62,759 nucleotides of DNA from an uncultured Myxococcales bacterium (GCA_937902985.1 CALFNG010000456.1:1-62759), one strand, 5' to 3'. Positions 23,864 through 31,841 are shown, numbered from the stretch's first letter. Made by a program: numbers and translations. Notes: a model not told the origin generated them from the sequence alone.

Positions 23864-25210
23864 ATGAACAATCGTAGAATGAGATACGTGCCCGGCGCCC
23901 TGCTGCTCGTGGCCGTGGCTGTCATCGCGGCCTCGAGCGGCGGCTGCAGCGCCGCGTCGACCATCGCTGGCGCCGCGCAGGGATGCAACGAGTTCAGCGG
24001 CGGCGCATCGTCGGTCGCGAGCCTGTCGGTCGACGGCGACACGAAGGCGTTCCTCACGGCGTCGGCGAACCTCGTCAAAGTGGCCGGGGAAATCGAGACC
24101 GGCGTCCTGAACGCGTGCATCGCCATCGACACCGACCTCGGCGTCGCCGACACGTGGACCGCCATGAAGCCCACCGACGGCAGCGCGCCCGACGTCGAGC
24201 TCACTGAAGCCTGCACCCAGGCGTCGACCAAGATCAAGGGCATCCTCACCGCCAACGCGCAGGCCGAGTGCACGCTCGCCGTGTCCGCCGGGCACTGCGA
24301 GGTCGACGCGTCCGTCCAGGCGTCGTGCGAGGGGTCGTGCACGGGCATGGCGACCTGCATGCCGCCGGACCTCACCGTGGCCTGTCAGCCGGGCGACCTG
24401 AGCGTGCAGTGCAGCGGCACCTGCAACGCGATGGCGACGTGCGAAGGATCGGTCGCCGTGGCCGCCAATTGCCAGGGCTCGTGCCAGGCCGATTGCACCG
24501 GCACGTGCACGCCTGGCACGGCCCCGACGGTCCACTGCGATGGAACCTGCGACGGCATGTGCACGGGCACCTGCAGCGCGATGGGCGGCACGGGAATGAT
24601 GGTCAACAGCGCGATGTGCTCCGGAACGTGCAGCGGCACGTGCAGCGCGGCGTGTCACATCACCCCGGGGACTCCCGCGCACTGCGACGGCTCGTGCCAG
24701 GGCACGTGCACCGGCAGCTGCACGCTCGACGCGAAGGCCAACGTGATGTGCGGTGCGAACGTGAGCTGCAAGGGCGGCTGCACGGGAACCGCCACGGCGC
24801 CCAAGTGCGAAGGCAAGATCACTCCGCCGAGCTGCAACGCGAGCGCGAGCTGCCAGGCGAGCTGCCAGAGCAGCGCCGAAGTGAGCGCGATGTGCACACC
24901 GCCGGCCGCGACCCTCGAGTGCAGCGCCAGCGCGTCGAGCGACGTGACCAAGCTCATCGCGACGATCAAGACCAACCTCCCCGCGATCCTGCAGGGCTTT
25001 CAGACGCAGGGAAAGCTGGCGGTCGACGCGGCGGGCAGCGTCGTCTCGACCGGATCGGTCGTCGTGAGCAACGTGACCAACCTCGGGGCGAAAGCGATCG
25101 CTTGCGCGGGCGTCGCCGTTTCCGCCACGGCGAAGGCCTCGTACAGCGTCAACGTGTCCGTCATGGCGAGCGCGAGCGTCAGCGGATCCTGCGGCGGTCC
25201 GAGCTCGTAG
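23864..25210 (+). CDS. Cys-rich lipoprotein B with C-x3-C array (tandem paralogue)
   Basis: The 448-residue paralogue of the preceding gene. It has a lipoprotein signal (VIAASSGGC), the shared N-terminal zone (SVDGDTKAFLTASANLVKVA), a longer Cys array (for example CQGSCQADCTGTC, CDGTCDGMCTGTC, CSGTCSGTCSAAC) and the shared Ala/Val/Ser tail ending SGSCGGPSS. The array is about 45 residues longer than in lipoprotein A, mainly from extra C-x3-C units, so the repeat number has changed since duplication. An AAGGAG ribosome-binding site precedes the ATG at 23864, which decides the start. Localisation is presumably the outer membrane surface. Function unknown. Confidence 0.78.
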   Translation: MNNRRMRYVPGALLLVAVAVIAASSGGCSAASTIAGAAQGCNEFSGGASSVASLSVDGDTKAFLTASANLVKVAGEIETGVLNACIAIDTDLGVADTWTAMKPTDGSAPDVELTEACTQASTKIKGILTANAQAECTLAVSAGHCEVDASVQASCEGSCTGMATCMPPDLTVACQPGDLSVQCSGTCNAMATCEGSVAVAANCQGSCQADCTGTCTPGTAPTVHCDGTCDGMCTGTCSAMGGTGMMVNSAMCSGTCSGTCSAACHITPGTPAHCDGSCQGTCTGSCTLDAKANVMCGANVSCKGGCTGTATAPKCEGKITPPSCNASASCQASCQSSAEVSAMCTPPAATLECSASASSDVTKLIATIKTNLPAILQGFQTQGKLAVDAAGSVVSTGSVVVSNVTNLGAKAIACAGVAVSATAKASYSVNVSVMASASVSGSCGGPSS

Positions 25211-25238
25211 CTCTCGTCCCCGTCAGGTTGCAATGCCG

Positions 25239-25268
25239 GCGGCGCGCTCGGGCAACCGGGCGCGCCGC
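25239..25268 (+). terminator. Rho-independent-like terminator after lipoprotein B
   Basis: GCGGCGCGC (25239-25247) is a perfect nine-base inverted repeat of GCGCGCCGC (25260-25268) around a 12-base loop, followed by ACGCGTTTT. It stands 28 bases beyond the stop codon at 25210 and before the convergent gene ending at 25285, so it may act for both strands. Confidence 0.6.
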
Positions 25269-25284
25269 ACGCGTTTTGGCGAGG

Positions 25285-25605
25285 CTACTTTTCGTTCGAA
25301 GGGGGCGGGTCGCTCGCTCGCTCGCTCGAATCTGCAGCGTCGCCGCGCGTCGGCAAGTCGCCCACAGCGTGACCGAAGGGTCGCACACGCACCGCTGAGA
25401 CCACCGCTCTCACGTTCTTGTGCGCATTCCAGCAGCTAGGGCAGCGCCACTCTACCCCGCGCGTGCCATCGGGTAGCACACGGCGGGTGAGCCGCCAGCC
25501 AAACGTCGCGCTGATGAGCGTGTAGTTCGTGTCAGTATTAGGTGCGTTGGTTCCGCAGCCAATACATGTCGGGCGATCCATGTGTTCCACGTCGAGCGCG
25601 GCCAT
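25285..25605 (-). CDS. Small zinc-ribbon-like protein
   Basis: A protein of about 106 residues with two CxxC pairs: CIGCG near the N-terminus and CPSCW about 50 residues later, joined by TDTNYTLISATFGWRLTRR and an EWRCPSC strand. This layout (CxxCG...YTLIS..GWRL...WRCPSCW) is a recognisable small zinc-ribbon protein of myxobacteria, probably cytoplasmic; its role is unknown. The frame is open to 25638. The start is uncertain: ATG at 25605 or, tighter to the zinc ribbon, at 25581. The last 30 residues are disordered and rich in Ser/Asp/Pro. Confidence 0.62.
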   Translation of the reverse strand: MAALDVEHMDRPTCIGCGTNAPNTDTNYTLISATFGWRLTRRVLPDGTRGVEWRCPSCWNAHKNVRAVVSAVRVRPFGHAVGDLPTRGDAADSSERASDPPPSNEK

Positions 25606-25841
25606 CGGGGCCAATTGCCGCGCCCCTCCGAATATCAACTATACGTTCATCGATCGCAAAGTGCCAACGCCCAGAGCGCGGGCGCGTCGCCCGCGCTGCG
25701 GCCTCGAGCGCTGCGCCGCTCTTTCCCCCCGCTCTTTTCCCCCAGAGAAGCGCGGGCTCGCGCTCCACGGAGCCGGCACCCTCCGATTCTCACGAGATCG
25801 GCGGGCAGGACACCGGCGTTCGCCCGTCTCTCGCATCTCGC

Positions 25842-26096
25842 ACACGCCGTCGCCTCTCCGCTACGAGATCGGCGGGGCGCATCGGCGGGGGAGGGATGGG
25901 CGTCGTTCACCAGGCGCTCGATCGTGAGCGCGGTCACGTGGTGGCGCTCAAGAGCCTAGCGCACTTCAGCCCGTCGGCGCTCTACGCGTTCAAGCGCGAG
26001 TTCAGGGCGCTCGCCGACGTCGAGCACCCCAACCTCGTGCACCTCTACGATCTGGTCGCCACGGGGATCGACCGCGACGATCGCCCACGCTGTTGA
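25842..26096 (+). pseudogene. Truncated Ser/Thr protein kinase remnant
   Basis: The frame encodes only the N-terminal lobe of a bacterial Ser/Thr kinase: glycine-rich loop GRIGGGGMGVVHQALDRERG, the catalytic Lys in VVALKSL, and the helix C region ALYAFKREFRALADVEHPNLVHLY, ending at a stop after VATGIDRDDR. The catalytic loop, DFG and everything after are absent. The YEI strand that should precede the loop sits in another frame about 25 bases upstream (CGCTACGAGATC at 25859), so there is also a frameshift. No start codon fits. This is a decayed 5' fragment. Bases 25606-25841 hold nothing else recognisable. Confidence 0.68.
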
Positions 26097-26129
26097 CGGA
26101 CCTAGGCGCTCGGCCTACGTCGCTGGGCG

Positions 26130-27053
26130 ATGCCCCCGGAACCCGACGCTCCCCCGCCGGCCCCGCCGCGCACCCTCCGCACGCGCGCCATCGGCCCGGA
26201 CGATCCTCTCCCCGGAGTGAAGAACATCCTCCTCGTCATGAGCGGCAAGGGGGGCGTCGGCAAGAGCTCGGTCGCGACCAACCTGACGATGGCGCTCTCG
26301 CGTGCCGGCTTTCGGGCCGGGCTGCTCGATGCCGACATCTACGGGCCCTCGATCCCGACGATGCTCGGCGTCGCGGGGCGCCCCGTGTCGCTCGACGGCA
26401 AGACTATCGAGCCGCTCGCGCGGTTCGGCGTCAAGCTCATGAGCATCGGCTTCTTGCTCGAAGATCCGAAGGCCGCGGTCATCTGGCGCGGGCCCATGCT
26501 GCACGGGGCCCTGCAGCAGTTCATGAAAGACGTGAGCTGGGGCGAGCTGGACTTTCTCGTCATGGACCTCCCGCCGGGCACCGGCGACATCGCCCTCACG
26601 CTCTCGCAGAAGGTGAAGGTCACGGGCGCGCTCATCGTGACGACCCCGCAGGCCGTCGCCACGGACGACGTCTACAAGTCCGTGTCGATGTGCAAGAAGG
26701 TGAACATCCCGATCCTCGGCGTGGTCGAGAACATGAGCTGGTTCATCGACAGCGCGGGCGTGCGGCACGAACTCTTCGGCAAGGGCGGGGGCCAGGCCGT
26801 CGCCGAGTTCTCCGGTGCGCCGCTCCTCGGGCAGATCCCGCTCGACCCCACCGTCCGTGAATGGGGCGACAAGGGAACGCCCGTCGTGCAGGCGGCCCCC
26901 GGAAGCGAAGCGGCCAAGGCGTTCATCGCCATTGCCGAGCGCGTCGTCGAGGTCGCCGACGCGGCGCACCAGGGCGAAGGTAACGACGCCGGCCCGATCA
27001 TCGACCGCTCGGGCGGCAGCGGCGGCAAGAAGCGCCTGCCCGTCACGAAGTGA
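26130..27053 (+). CDS. Mrp/NBP35-family ATP-binding protein
   Basis: The 307-residue cytoplasmic P-loop ATPase is of the Mrp (ApbC) group that carries iron-sulfur clusters to target proteins. It shows the deviant Walker A VMSGKGGVGKSSVATNL (about residues 36-52), DADIYGPSIPTMLG, MDLPPGTGDIALTL and TTPQAVATDDV. Two parts usual in Mrp proteins are missing: the N-terminal MIP18/DUF59 domain, replaced by a 30-residue Pro-rich lead, and the CxxC pair after ENMS, which here reads ENMSWFIDSAGVRHELFG. The ATG at 26130 starts the Pro-rich lead. It follows the kinase remnant by 33 bases, and no iron-sulfur genes are near. Confidence 0.88.
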   Translation: MPPEPDAPPPAPPRTLRTRAIGPDDPLPGVKNILLVMSGKGGVGKSSVATNLTMALSRAGFRAGLLDADIYGPSIPTMLGVAGRPVSLDGKTIEPLARFGVKLMSIGFLLEDPKAAVIWRGPMLHGALQQFMKDVSWGELDFLVMDLPPGTGDIALTLSQKVKVTGALIVTTPQAVATDDVYKSVSMCKKVNIPILGVVENMSWFIDSAGVRHELFGKGGGQAVAEFSGAPLLGQIPLDPTVREWGDKGTPVVQAAPGSEAAKAFIAIAERVVEVADAAHQGEGNDAGPIIDRSGGSGGKKRLPVTK

Positions 27054-27078
27054 AGCGGGGCTGCGGCCGCGGCCGCGC

Positions 27079-27567
27079 TCAGTCAGTCTGGGGGTTGCAC
27101 TGCATCGGGCAACTGTTCGTGATGCAGGCCGCGAGGGCCGTCAGGCCCTTGTTGACGGCGAAGATCGCGCTCAGCGCATCGTTGCAGAGCGTGTAGTTGT
27201 TGCCGTTTACGGCCAAGCACTCGATCGACGTGACGCACAGGCAGTCGTCCTGGCACGTTCCGAGCTCGGAAGAGCACTTGTTCTCCAGACACGCGCCGCA
27301 CGCGGTTCCAGCGCCGCCGTCGGCGGGGAAGGCAATCGACGCGTCGCACGGCCCCGTGCTCTGCGCCGGTGCGTCTTCCGACGTGTCATCCGACCCGGCT
27401 TCGGACGGGAGCTGACTGCCGGTGTCGTGGTTCGCTGAGGCGTCGTCTGAAGCGTGCCCCGGCGGAGCGGAGGAGCTCGACGAGCTGCATGCGAAAGCGA
27501 CCGAGGCCGCCGTGATGCTCACGGCGGCCCAGACCCACGGGTGATGTCGACGACTCTTCTTATTCAA
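27079..27567 (-). CDS. Cys-rich secreted lipoprotein, small
   Basis: The 162-residue product has a lipoprotein signal (AAVSITAASVAFAC) then a Ser/Asp linker and a C-terminal domain with about ten cysteines (CGACLENKCSSELGTCQDDC, CLCVTSIECLAV, CITNSCPMQC). The spacing is that of a small all-helical disulfide domain seen after long linkers in Polyangia lipoproteins, similar in style to the one at 52-900. Function unknown; probably surface-exposed. It is the downstream partner of the copper monooxygenase-like gene (37-base gap, same strand), so the two may be co-transcribed. Confidence 0.72.
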   Translation of the reverse strand: MNKKSRRHHPWVWAAVSITAASVAFACSSSSSSAPPGHASDDASANHDTGSQLPSEAGSDDTSEDAPAQSTGPCDASIAFPADGGAGTACGACLENKCSSELGTCQDDCLCVTSIECLAVNGNNYTLCNDALSAIFAVNKGLTALAACITNSCPMQCNPQTD

Positions 27568-27604
27568 AGCGCTGAAATTTCAACTGTCGGTCACCCGTGA
27601 CTCG

Positions 27605-28840
27605 TTACCGGCAGGAAGCGCTGCCCGCGGGGAAGTAATAGCCGATCGCCATGCACATTTCGTTGGAGGCGGCCGTCTCGCCGACCGTCACCGCCGTCGA
27701 CGCCGAGTTCGAGTAGCTGCAGTGATAGGTGAACGTGTCGCCCGACGCGATGGTCAGGAAGTTGGGCTCGACCCACAGGCCGACTCCCGGGTGCTCCCAG
27801 TCGACGCCGCTGCCTTGCTCCTGGTCGGTCGGATACGTGGCGGTCGTGCCGGTGTGAACGACCTCGGTGGTGGTACCCGCGTGAACGTAGTCGATCCAGG
27901 CGGCTGTCGCGTGCTTGTGGGTGTGCGTGCTCATGGTGAAGAACTTCGACCCCGCGGGCGCCGTGCAGGTCCCGCTGACGGTCTGCGTTCCCGGGCCATT
28001 GGCCGTGGCGGCGGGCACGTTGATCTGCGAGTTGAACGAGACCATCGTTCCGGCCTGGTACATGACGTTCTGCGCGAAGAGCAGGTTGACCTTGATCTTC
28101 GGGTAGAGCGTGGTCGACCCCGTGTTGATGAAGTGCATGTTCAGAATGAGCTGCGTGTTGCCGGCGATCTGCAGCCCGACGTTGGCCGGCATGTTCTCGG
28201 TGATCACCTGACCGGGCGTCGAGCTCGCGTACATCCACGTGTTCGCCCCGAGCGTGCAGGCGCCTCCGGCGGGAGCCGTGCCGCCCTTGTAGAGGATGAA
28301 GTGGTGGCTGCTGCCGAGCGACATCCACGACTGAAAGGCGCCGACCTGAATGGTGCTGGGCACCGTCACGCAGAAGTTCGGGAAGATCTCCTGGTTCGGC
28401 GCAACCGAGTACGCCATGTCCGGAGTCTCGAACTGCATGCCGTCGGCCGCGGGCGGGGCCGCGAGGTCGGTCGCGCCCACCGGGCCGGCCGTGATGCCGG
28501 GCGCCGTCGGGATGCCCGTGGCACCGCTCGAGCCGCCATTGGCCGTGGTGGTCGTGGACCCGCTGGACGAGCCCGACGAGCCGCCCTTGGAGCCGCTGCT
28601 GCTACCGGTGGCCGTAGAGCCGCCCGAGCCGCCGCCCGATGCGCCGCCCGATGCGGTGCCACCGTTGTCGCCGCCGCTGCTCGTGCTGGCGGTCGAAGCG
28701 TCGCCGGTCGCGGCGCCGTTGTCGGTCGGAGAGCCTCCGGGCCCAGTGGGCGCGGCGCTGCACGCGACGAGAAACAGGGCGAGCGCGAGGGCCGGCCGTA
28801 CCACTAAACCATTCAATTTGAGCTTCGATGTTCGCAGCAT
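27605..28840 (-). CDS. Copper type II monooxygenase-like lipoprotein (PHM/DBM fold)
   Basis: The 411-residue product has a lipoprotein signal (LALFLVAC, Cys 27) and about 100 residues of Gly/Ser/Thr linker. The rest resembles the two-domain fold of copper ascorbate-dependent monooxygenases: paired His in LGSSHHFILYKG and the His in LILNMHFINTG fit the first copper site; HxH in STHTHKHAT and the later Met in NEMCMAIGYYFP fit the second. Enzymes of this fold hydroxylate C-H bonds using copper and a reductant; the substrate here is unknown. It should act at the outer membrane. The ATG at 28840 begins the n-region. A small Cys-rich lipoprotein gene follows closely on the same strand. Confidence 0.78.
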   Translation of the reverse strand: MLRTSKLKLNGLVVRPALALALFLVACSAAPTGPGGSPTDNGAATGDASTASTSSGGDNGGTASGGASGGGSGGSTATGSSSGSKGGSSGSSSGSTTTTANGGSSGATGIPTAPGITAGPVGATDLAAPPAADGMQFETPDMAYSVAPNQEIFPNFCVTVPSTIQVGAFQSWMSLGSSHHFILYKGGTAPAGGACTLGANTWMYASSTPGQVITENMPANVGLQIAGNTQLILNMHFINTGSTTLYPKIKVNLLFAQNVMYQAGTMVSFNSQINVPAATANGPGTQTVSGTCTAPAGSKFFTMSTHTHKHATAAWIDYVHAGTTTEVVHTGTTATYPTDQEQGSGVDWEHPGVGLWVEPNFLTIASGDTFTYHCSYSNSASTAVTVGETAASNEMCMAIGYYFPAGSASCR

Positions 28841-29172
28841 GACTCCGCCTCGGCTAACAGGGCTTCGTTTAGGGGCGCCACCAACGACTCACCCGCAGCC
28901 GGATGCTTACCCGCAGGAGCCAGGTTCGCCAACCTCTCAACGAGCCAATTGACTGAAATAACAAAGTTTTTTGAATTGGAAGCGGAATCGGCCAGGTGCA
29001 CTGGACTGTTTCCACTAGCAGCGTTCAGTGGCGTGTGGGGCCACCACCTTCTCATCTCCCTCGTCTCCCCTCTGGTGCGCCTCCTGCCGCCTCCGCGAGG
29101 TGTCGCGAGCCGCGACCTCGGGCTGCCGGAGCTGCAGGCGCTCGCTACGACGTGCGCGCCTTCACGGTCCGC

Positions 29173-29289
29173 AGCTTTGTTCGTCACATCGAGCGCCGCC
29201 ACCTCGTACGCCTCGGCCAGCGTCGGGTAGTTGAAGACCGCGTCGACCACCGGCCTTTTGGCCCCCGGGGCTTCACGGATGAGAGAGAG
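29173..29289 (-). pseudogene. C-terminal remnant of a pyridine nucleotide transhydrogenase (SthA-like)
   Basis: On the minus strand the frame reads APGAKRPVVDAVFNYPTL and then AEAYEVAALDVTNKAAD. FNYPTLAEAYxVAALDxxN is the typical C-terminal dimerisation segment of soluble Si-specific NAD(P) transhydrogenase and related flavoprotein disulfide reductases. Nothing of the FAD or NAD domains is present; the AAA ATPase gene begins its stop just upstream at 29290. The frame runs on without homology to 28813. This looks like gene debris. The rest of 28841-29172 contains no recognisable gene. Confidence 0.5.
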
Positions 29290-30183
29290 TCAGCGCCGCG
29301 CTCCCCCGGCCTGACGCATGACCTTCAAGAGGTCGACGTCTTGCTCTTTCTTCAAGAGCACGCCGAGGAAGGGGAGCTCGCGGACCAGCCGCTCGCGCCC
29401 CACGTCGCTCTGCATGAGGACCGTGATCCAGTCGACGAGCTCGCTGGTCGAGGGGCGCTTGCGCAGACGCGGGACCTGCCGGAGCTCGTAGAACGCGATC
29501 ACCGCCTGATCGATGAGCGCCCCGTCGACGTTCGGGTGATGTACCCGGACGATTCGCTTCATCCGCTCCTGATCCGGGAAGTCGATGAAGTGAAAGACGC
29601 ACCGGCGGAGGAAGGCGTCGGGTAGCTCCTTCTCGTTGTTCGACGTGATGACCACGATGGGCCGCTGGGCTGCCACGACCTCTTCGCTCGTCTCGAAGAT
29701 GACGAAGCGCATCCGATCGATCTCGTGGAGGAGATCGTTCGGAAACTCGAGGTCGGCCTTGTCGACTTCGTCGATGAGCAGCACCACGCGCTTCTCGGAG
29801 CGGAAGGCGCGCCCGAGCGGGCCGAGCTTGATGTAGTGGCGAATGTCTTTGACGTTGCCGTCGCCGAAGCGCGCGTCGTAAAGACGCTGCACGGTGTCGT
29901 AGACGTAGAGCCCGTCCTGCGCGCGCGTCGTCGACTTGACGGGCCAGTGAATGAGCTCGAGGCCCGTGCTCTCCGCGATGGCTTCGGCGAGGAGCGTCTT
30001 GCCGGTGCCCGGCTCGCCCTTCACGAGCAGGGGCCGCTCGAGCGCGAGGGCGCAGTTGACCGCAGCCTCGAGGGACTCGTTGGTGAGGTAGGAGGGCGTA
30101 CCGCTGAACCGGTTGAAAGAGGCGCTCACGGGCAGTTTGCTAGCACGTCCGCGGGTCAGGCGTAGTCGCTCGCTCGCGTTCAC
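29290..30183 (-). CDS. MoxR-type AAA+ ATPase
   Basis: The 297-residue cytoplasmic ATPase has Walker A KGEPGTGKTLLAEAI, Walker B RVVLLIDEVDKAD, sensor 1 IVVITSNNEKELPDAFLRR with the arginine finger, and a C-terminal lid. The MoxR/RavA group works as a chaperone, typically loading cofactors or assembling vWA-domain partners; no vWA gene is adjacent here, although one at 41041 is in the window. The ATG at 30183 gives a 20-residue basic lead; a GTG at 30129 is an alternative closer to the domain (VSASFNRFSGTPSYLT). It lies 13 bases after the stop of the transglutaminase-like gene on the same strand, so they are likely co-transcribed. Confidence 0.88.
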   Translation of the reverse strand: MNASERLRLTRGRASKLPVSASFNRFSGTPSYLTNESLEAAVNCALALERPLLVKGEPGTGKTLLAEAIAESTGLELIHWPVKSTTRAQDGLYVYDTVQRLYDARFGDGNVKDIRHYIKLGPLGRAFRSEKRVVLLIDEVDKADLEFPNDLLHEIDRMRFVIFETSEEVVAAQRPIVVITSNNEKELPDAFLRRCVFHFIDFPDQERMKRIVRVHHPNVDGALIDQAVIAFYELRQVPRLRKRPSTSELVDWITVLMQSDVGRERLVRELPFLGVLLKKEQDVDLLKVMRQAGGARR

Positions 30184-30195
30184 CTGCGGTGGCGA

Positions 30196-31710
30196 TCAGG
30201 GCGTCGACGCGCCGCAGCGGCTGTCGCCGCGGGTCTCGGCCGTCACGTCGTAGTCGCCGAGCGCTACGCCCGACGGGACGACCGTGCCCTCGAACGCGCC
30301 GTCGTCGTCGGTTGCGAGCGTGCCGAGGGGCGTCTTCTTGGCCGACGCCGGGTCGCGGAGCCACAAATCGACCGCGACGTGAGCGCAAGGTTCGTCGTCT
30401 GCACGTACTTCGCCGCGCACGTGCAAAGGCGCCCCGCGATGTGCGAGCGAATCGATGACCGCGAGCGTGACCGTCGACCGGGCCCGCGTATCGCCTGCGC
30501 CCGTGCCTGCGTTGGCGCCCGCGCCTGCGTTCGAGCCCGCGCCTGCGTTCGAGCCCGCGCCTGCGTTCGCGCCCGCTCGCGCGATCATCTCGTCGCCTCG
30601 CGTCGTGGCCCTGGGCCAGGGGAACGCGTCGGGCGGAGCCTCGTACGGTTCGCGTCGCGCGAGCCGTTCTGCCGTGGACTGCGGCATGCTGCCCGCTCCG
30701 CCGAGGTCGATGCGCCGCCACAGCGTGCCGTCGTCGATCTCCACCCACGCATGCGCTTCGTTCTCGACGAGCCGCGTCGGGATCCCGAGGCTCTGCGCCG
30801 TCACCAGGAACGCGAACGCCCGGTGCCGGCAGACACCCTTCTTCGAGAGCGCCAGATCGAGGTACACGCTCCCGCGGGACGGCGGGCTCACCGCCGAGTC
30901 GCTGAAGCCCCGGAAGTAGTCGACGAGCTTCGCGATCGCGACGCGCGGCCGCATCGCCCGGCTGACGCCGATGGCGTCGCGCACGATCACGGCGTCGCGC
31001 GCGACGTTGTCGGGCAGGGGAGCGACGAGCGGAAGCTCGCTCCAGCCGACGTCGCCGGGCGTCCCGCCAAAGGCGGCGCGCGGGAGCGCGAGCTCCATGA
31101 CGAGGCGCGCGCGCTCCGGCATCGTGCCCGCGAGCGCTCGCCGCGGAGCCCCGCTCGGGGTGGTCGGCTGCAGGAACCAGTTGTCGGCGCCGTCGCGCAG
31201 GATGCGGAACGGGACTTCCTGATCACCGACGCCGAGCCGCGAGCGCACGACGCGGGCCCCCGGGCCCACGCTGGGTAACCGCACGTTTCCATCGGGCGGG
31301 ACTTCGACCACCAGGTCGGCGTAGAACGCGTCTTCTTCGGAGCGAGGCGCGGCGCCGCCCTGGATCGCCGCGAGGGGAACGAGGCGCCCGTCGCGGACCT
31401 CGAGGCGGTAGTCGCCGCGGACGGCGTCGAAGGCCTCGAGGCGCTTGAATGGCGCCGTCGACGGCGTGAACGGGTCGTCGTAGTCGCTGACGGTCGGCAG
31501 GCGCGTGTCCGTGTCCGGCGCGAATTCGTCGTGCGCGCTGGCCGCGCCGTATCCCGGCTCCGAAGGGGTCGGCGCGCGCGTCGGGTCCGGCGCACCGACG
31601 ACCCCCGCGCGCGCATGGGGCGTCTGGATCGCCGCGGGCAAGTCGCCTTCGAGCGCGACGCGGAGCGCCAGGTCTTCGGCGGGGTTCGGCGCGATGGGTT
31701 CGTGAAGCAC
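30196..31710 (-). CDS. Transglutaminase-like cysteine protease-fold protein
   Basis: At least 504 residues. Residues of about 295-345 form a transglutaminase core: KKGVCRHRAFAFLVTAQSLG holds the nucleophile Cys, and NEAHAWVEIDDG supplies His and the acidic residue. Upstream is a beta-rich region (about 95-230); a repetitive NAGAGS linker (about 395-420) leads to a C-terminal Ig-like or carboxypeptidase-regulatory-like domain (VALGDYDVTAETRG). The GTG at 31710 is the first usual start, but the frame stays open to 31854 and encodes a membrane segment (RRSIAVVVGGLAGVGGLAF). A CTG at 31845 overlaps the stop of the next gene upstream (CTGA) and would include it, so the true start may be there. Probably envelope-located. 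Confidence 0.8.
   Translation of the reverse strand: MLHEPIAPNPAEDLALRVALEGDLPAAIQTPHARAGVVGAPDPTRAPTPSEPGYGAASAHDEFAPDTDTRLPTVSDYDDPFTPSTAPFKRLEAFDAVRGDYRLEVRDGRLVPLAAIQGGAAPRSEEDAFYADLVVEVPPDGNVRLPSVGPGARVVRSRLGVGDQEVPFRILRDGADNWFLQPTTPSGAPRRALAGTMPERARLVMELALPRAAFGGTPGDVGWSELPLVAPLPDNVARDAVIVRDAIGVSRAMRPRVAIAKLVDYFRGFSDSAVSPPSRGSVYLDLALSKKGVCRHRAFAFLVTAQSLGIPTRLVENEAHAWVEIDDGTLWRRIDLGGAGSMPQSTAERLARREPYEAPPDAFPWPRATTRGDEMIARAGANAGAGSNAGAGSNAGAGANAGTGAGDTRARSTVTLAVIDSLAHRGAPLHVRGEVRADDEPCAHVAVDLWLRDPASAKKTPLGTLATDDDGAFEGTVVPSGVALGDYDVTAETRGDSRCGASTP
30503..30574. repeat. 18-bp in-frame tandem repeat in the transglutaminase-like gene
   Basis: Four units of 18 bases, GCGCCTGCGTTCGAGCCC in two exact copies flanked by two variants, encode the NAGAGS-type linker on the minus strand. 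The length is a multiple of three, so expansion keeps the frame. Confidence 0.82.
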
Positions 31711-31841
31711 GGGCTCGTCGCGAGCCGCGGCCGCGCGCCCGACGTCGAAGCGGGCGAACCCGCCCGACCCGGGGAAGGCGAGGCCTCCGACGCCCGCGAG
31801 CCCCCCGACGACGACCGCGATCGATCGCCGGAGCCCGGCCT

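Noticed and set aside
23631-23867. 78-codon frame between the two Cys-rich paralogues
   Set aside because: It covers the possible terminator hairpin and the leader of lipoprotein B, ends inside its start, and lacks any motif.
28949-29230. 93-codon plus-strand frame in the MoxR upstream gap
   Set aside because: No ribosome-binding site or motif, and the opposite strand carries the recognisable transhydrogenase remnant.
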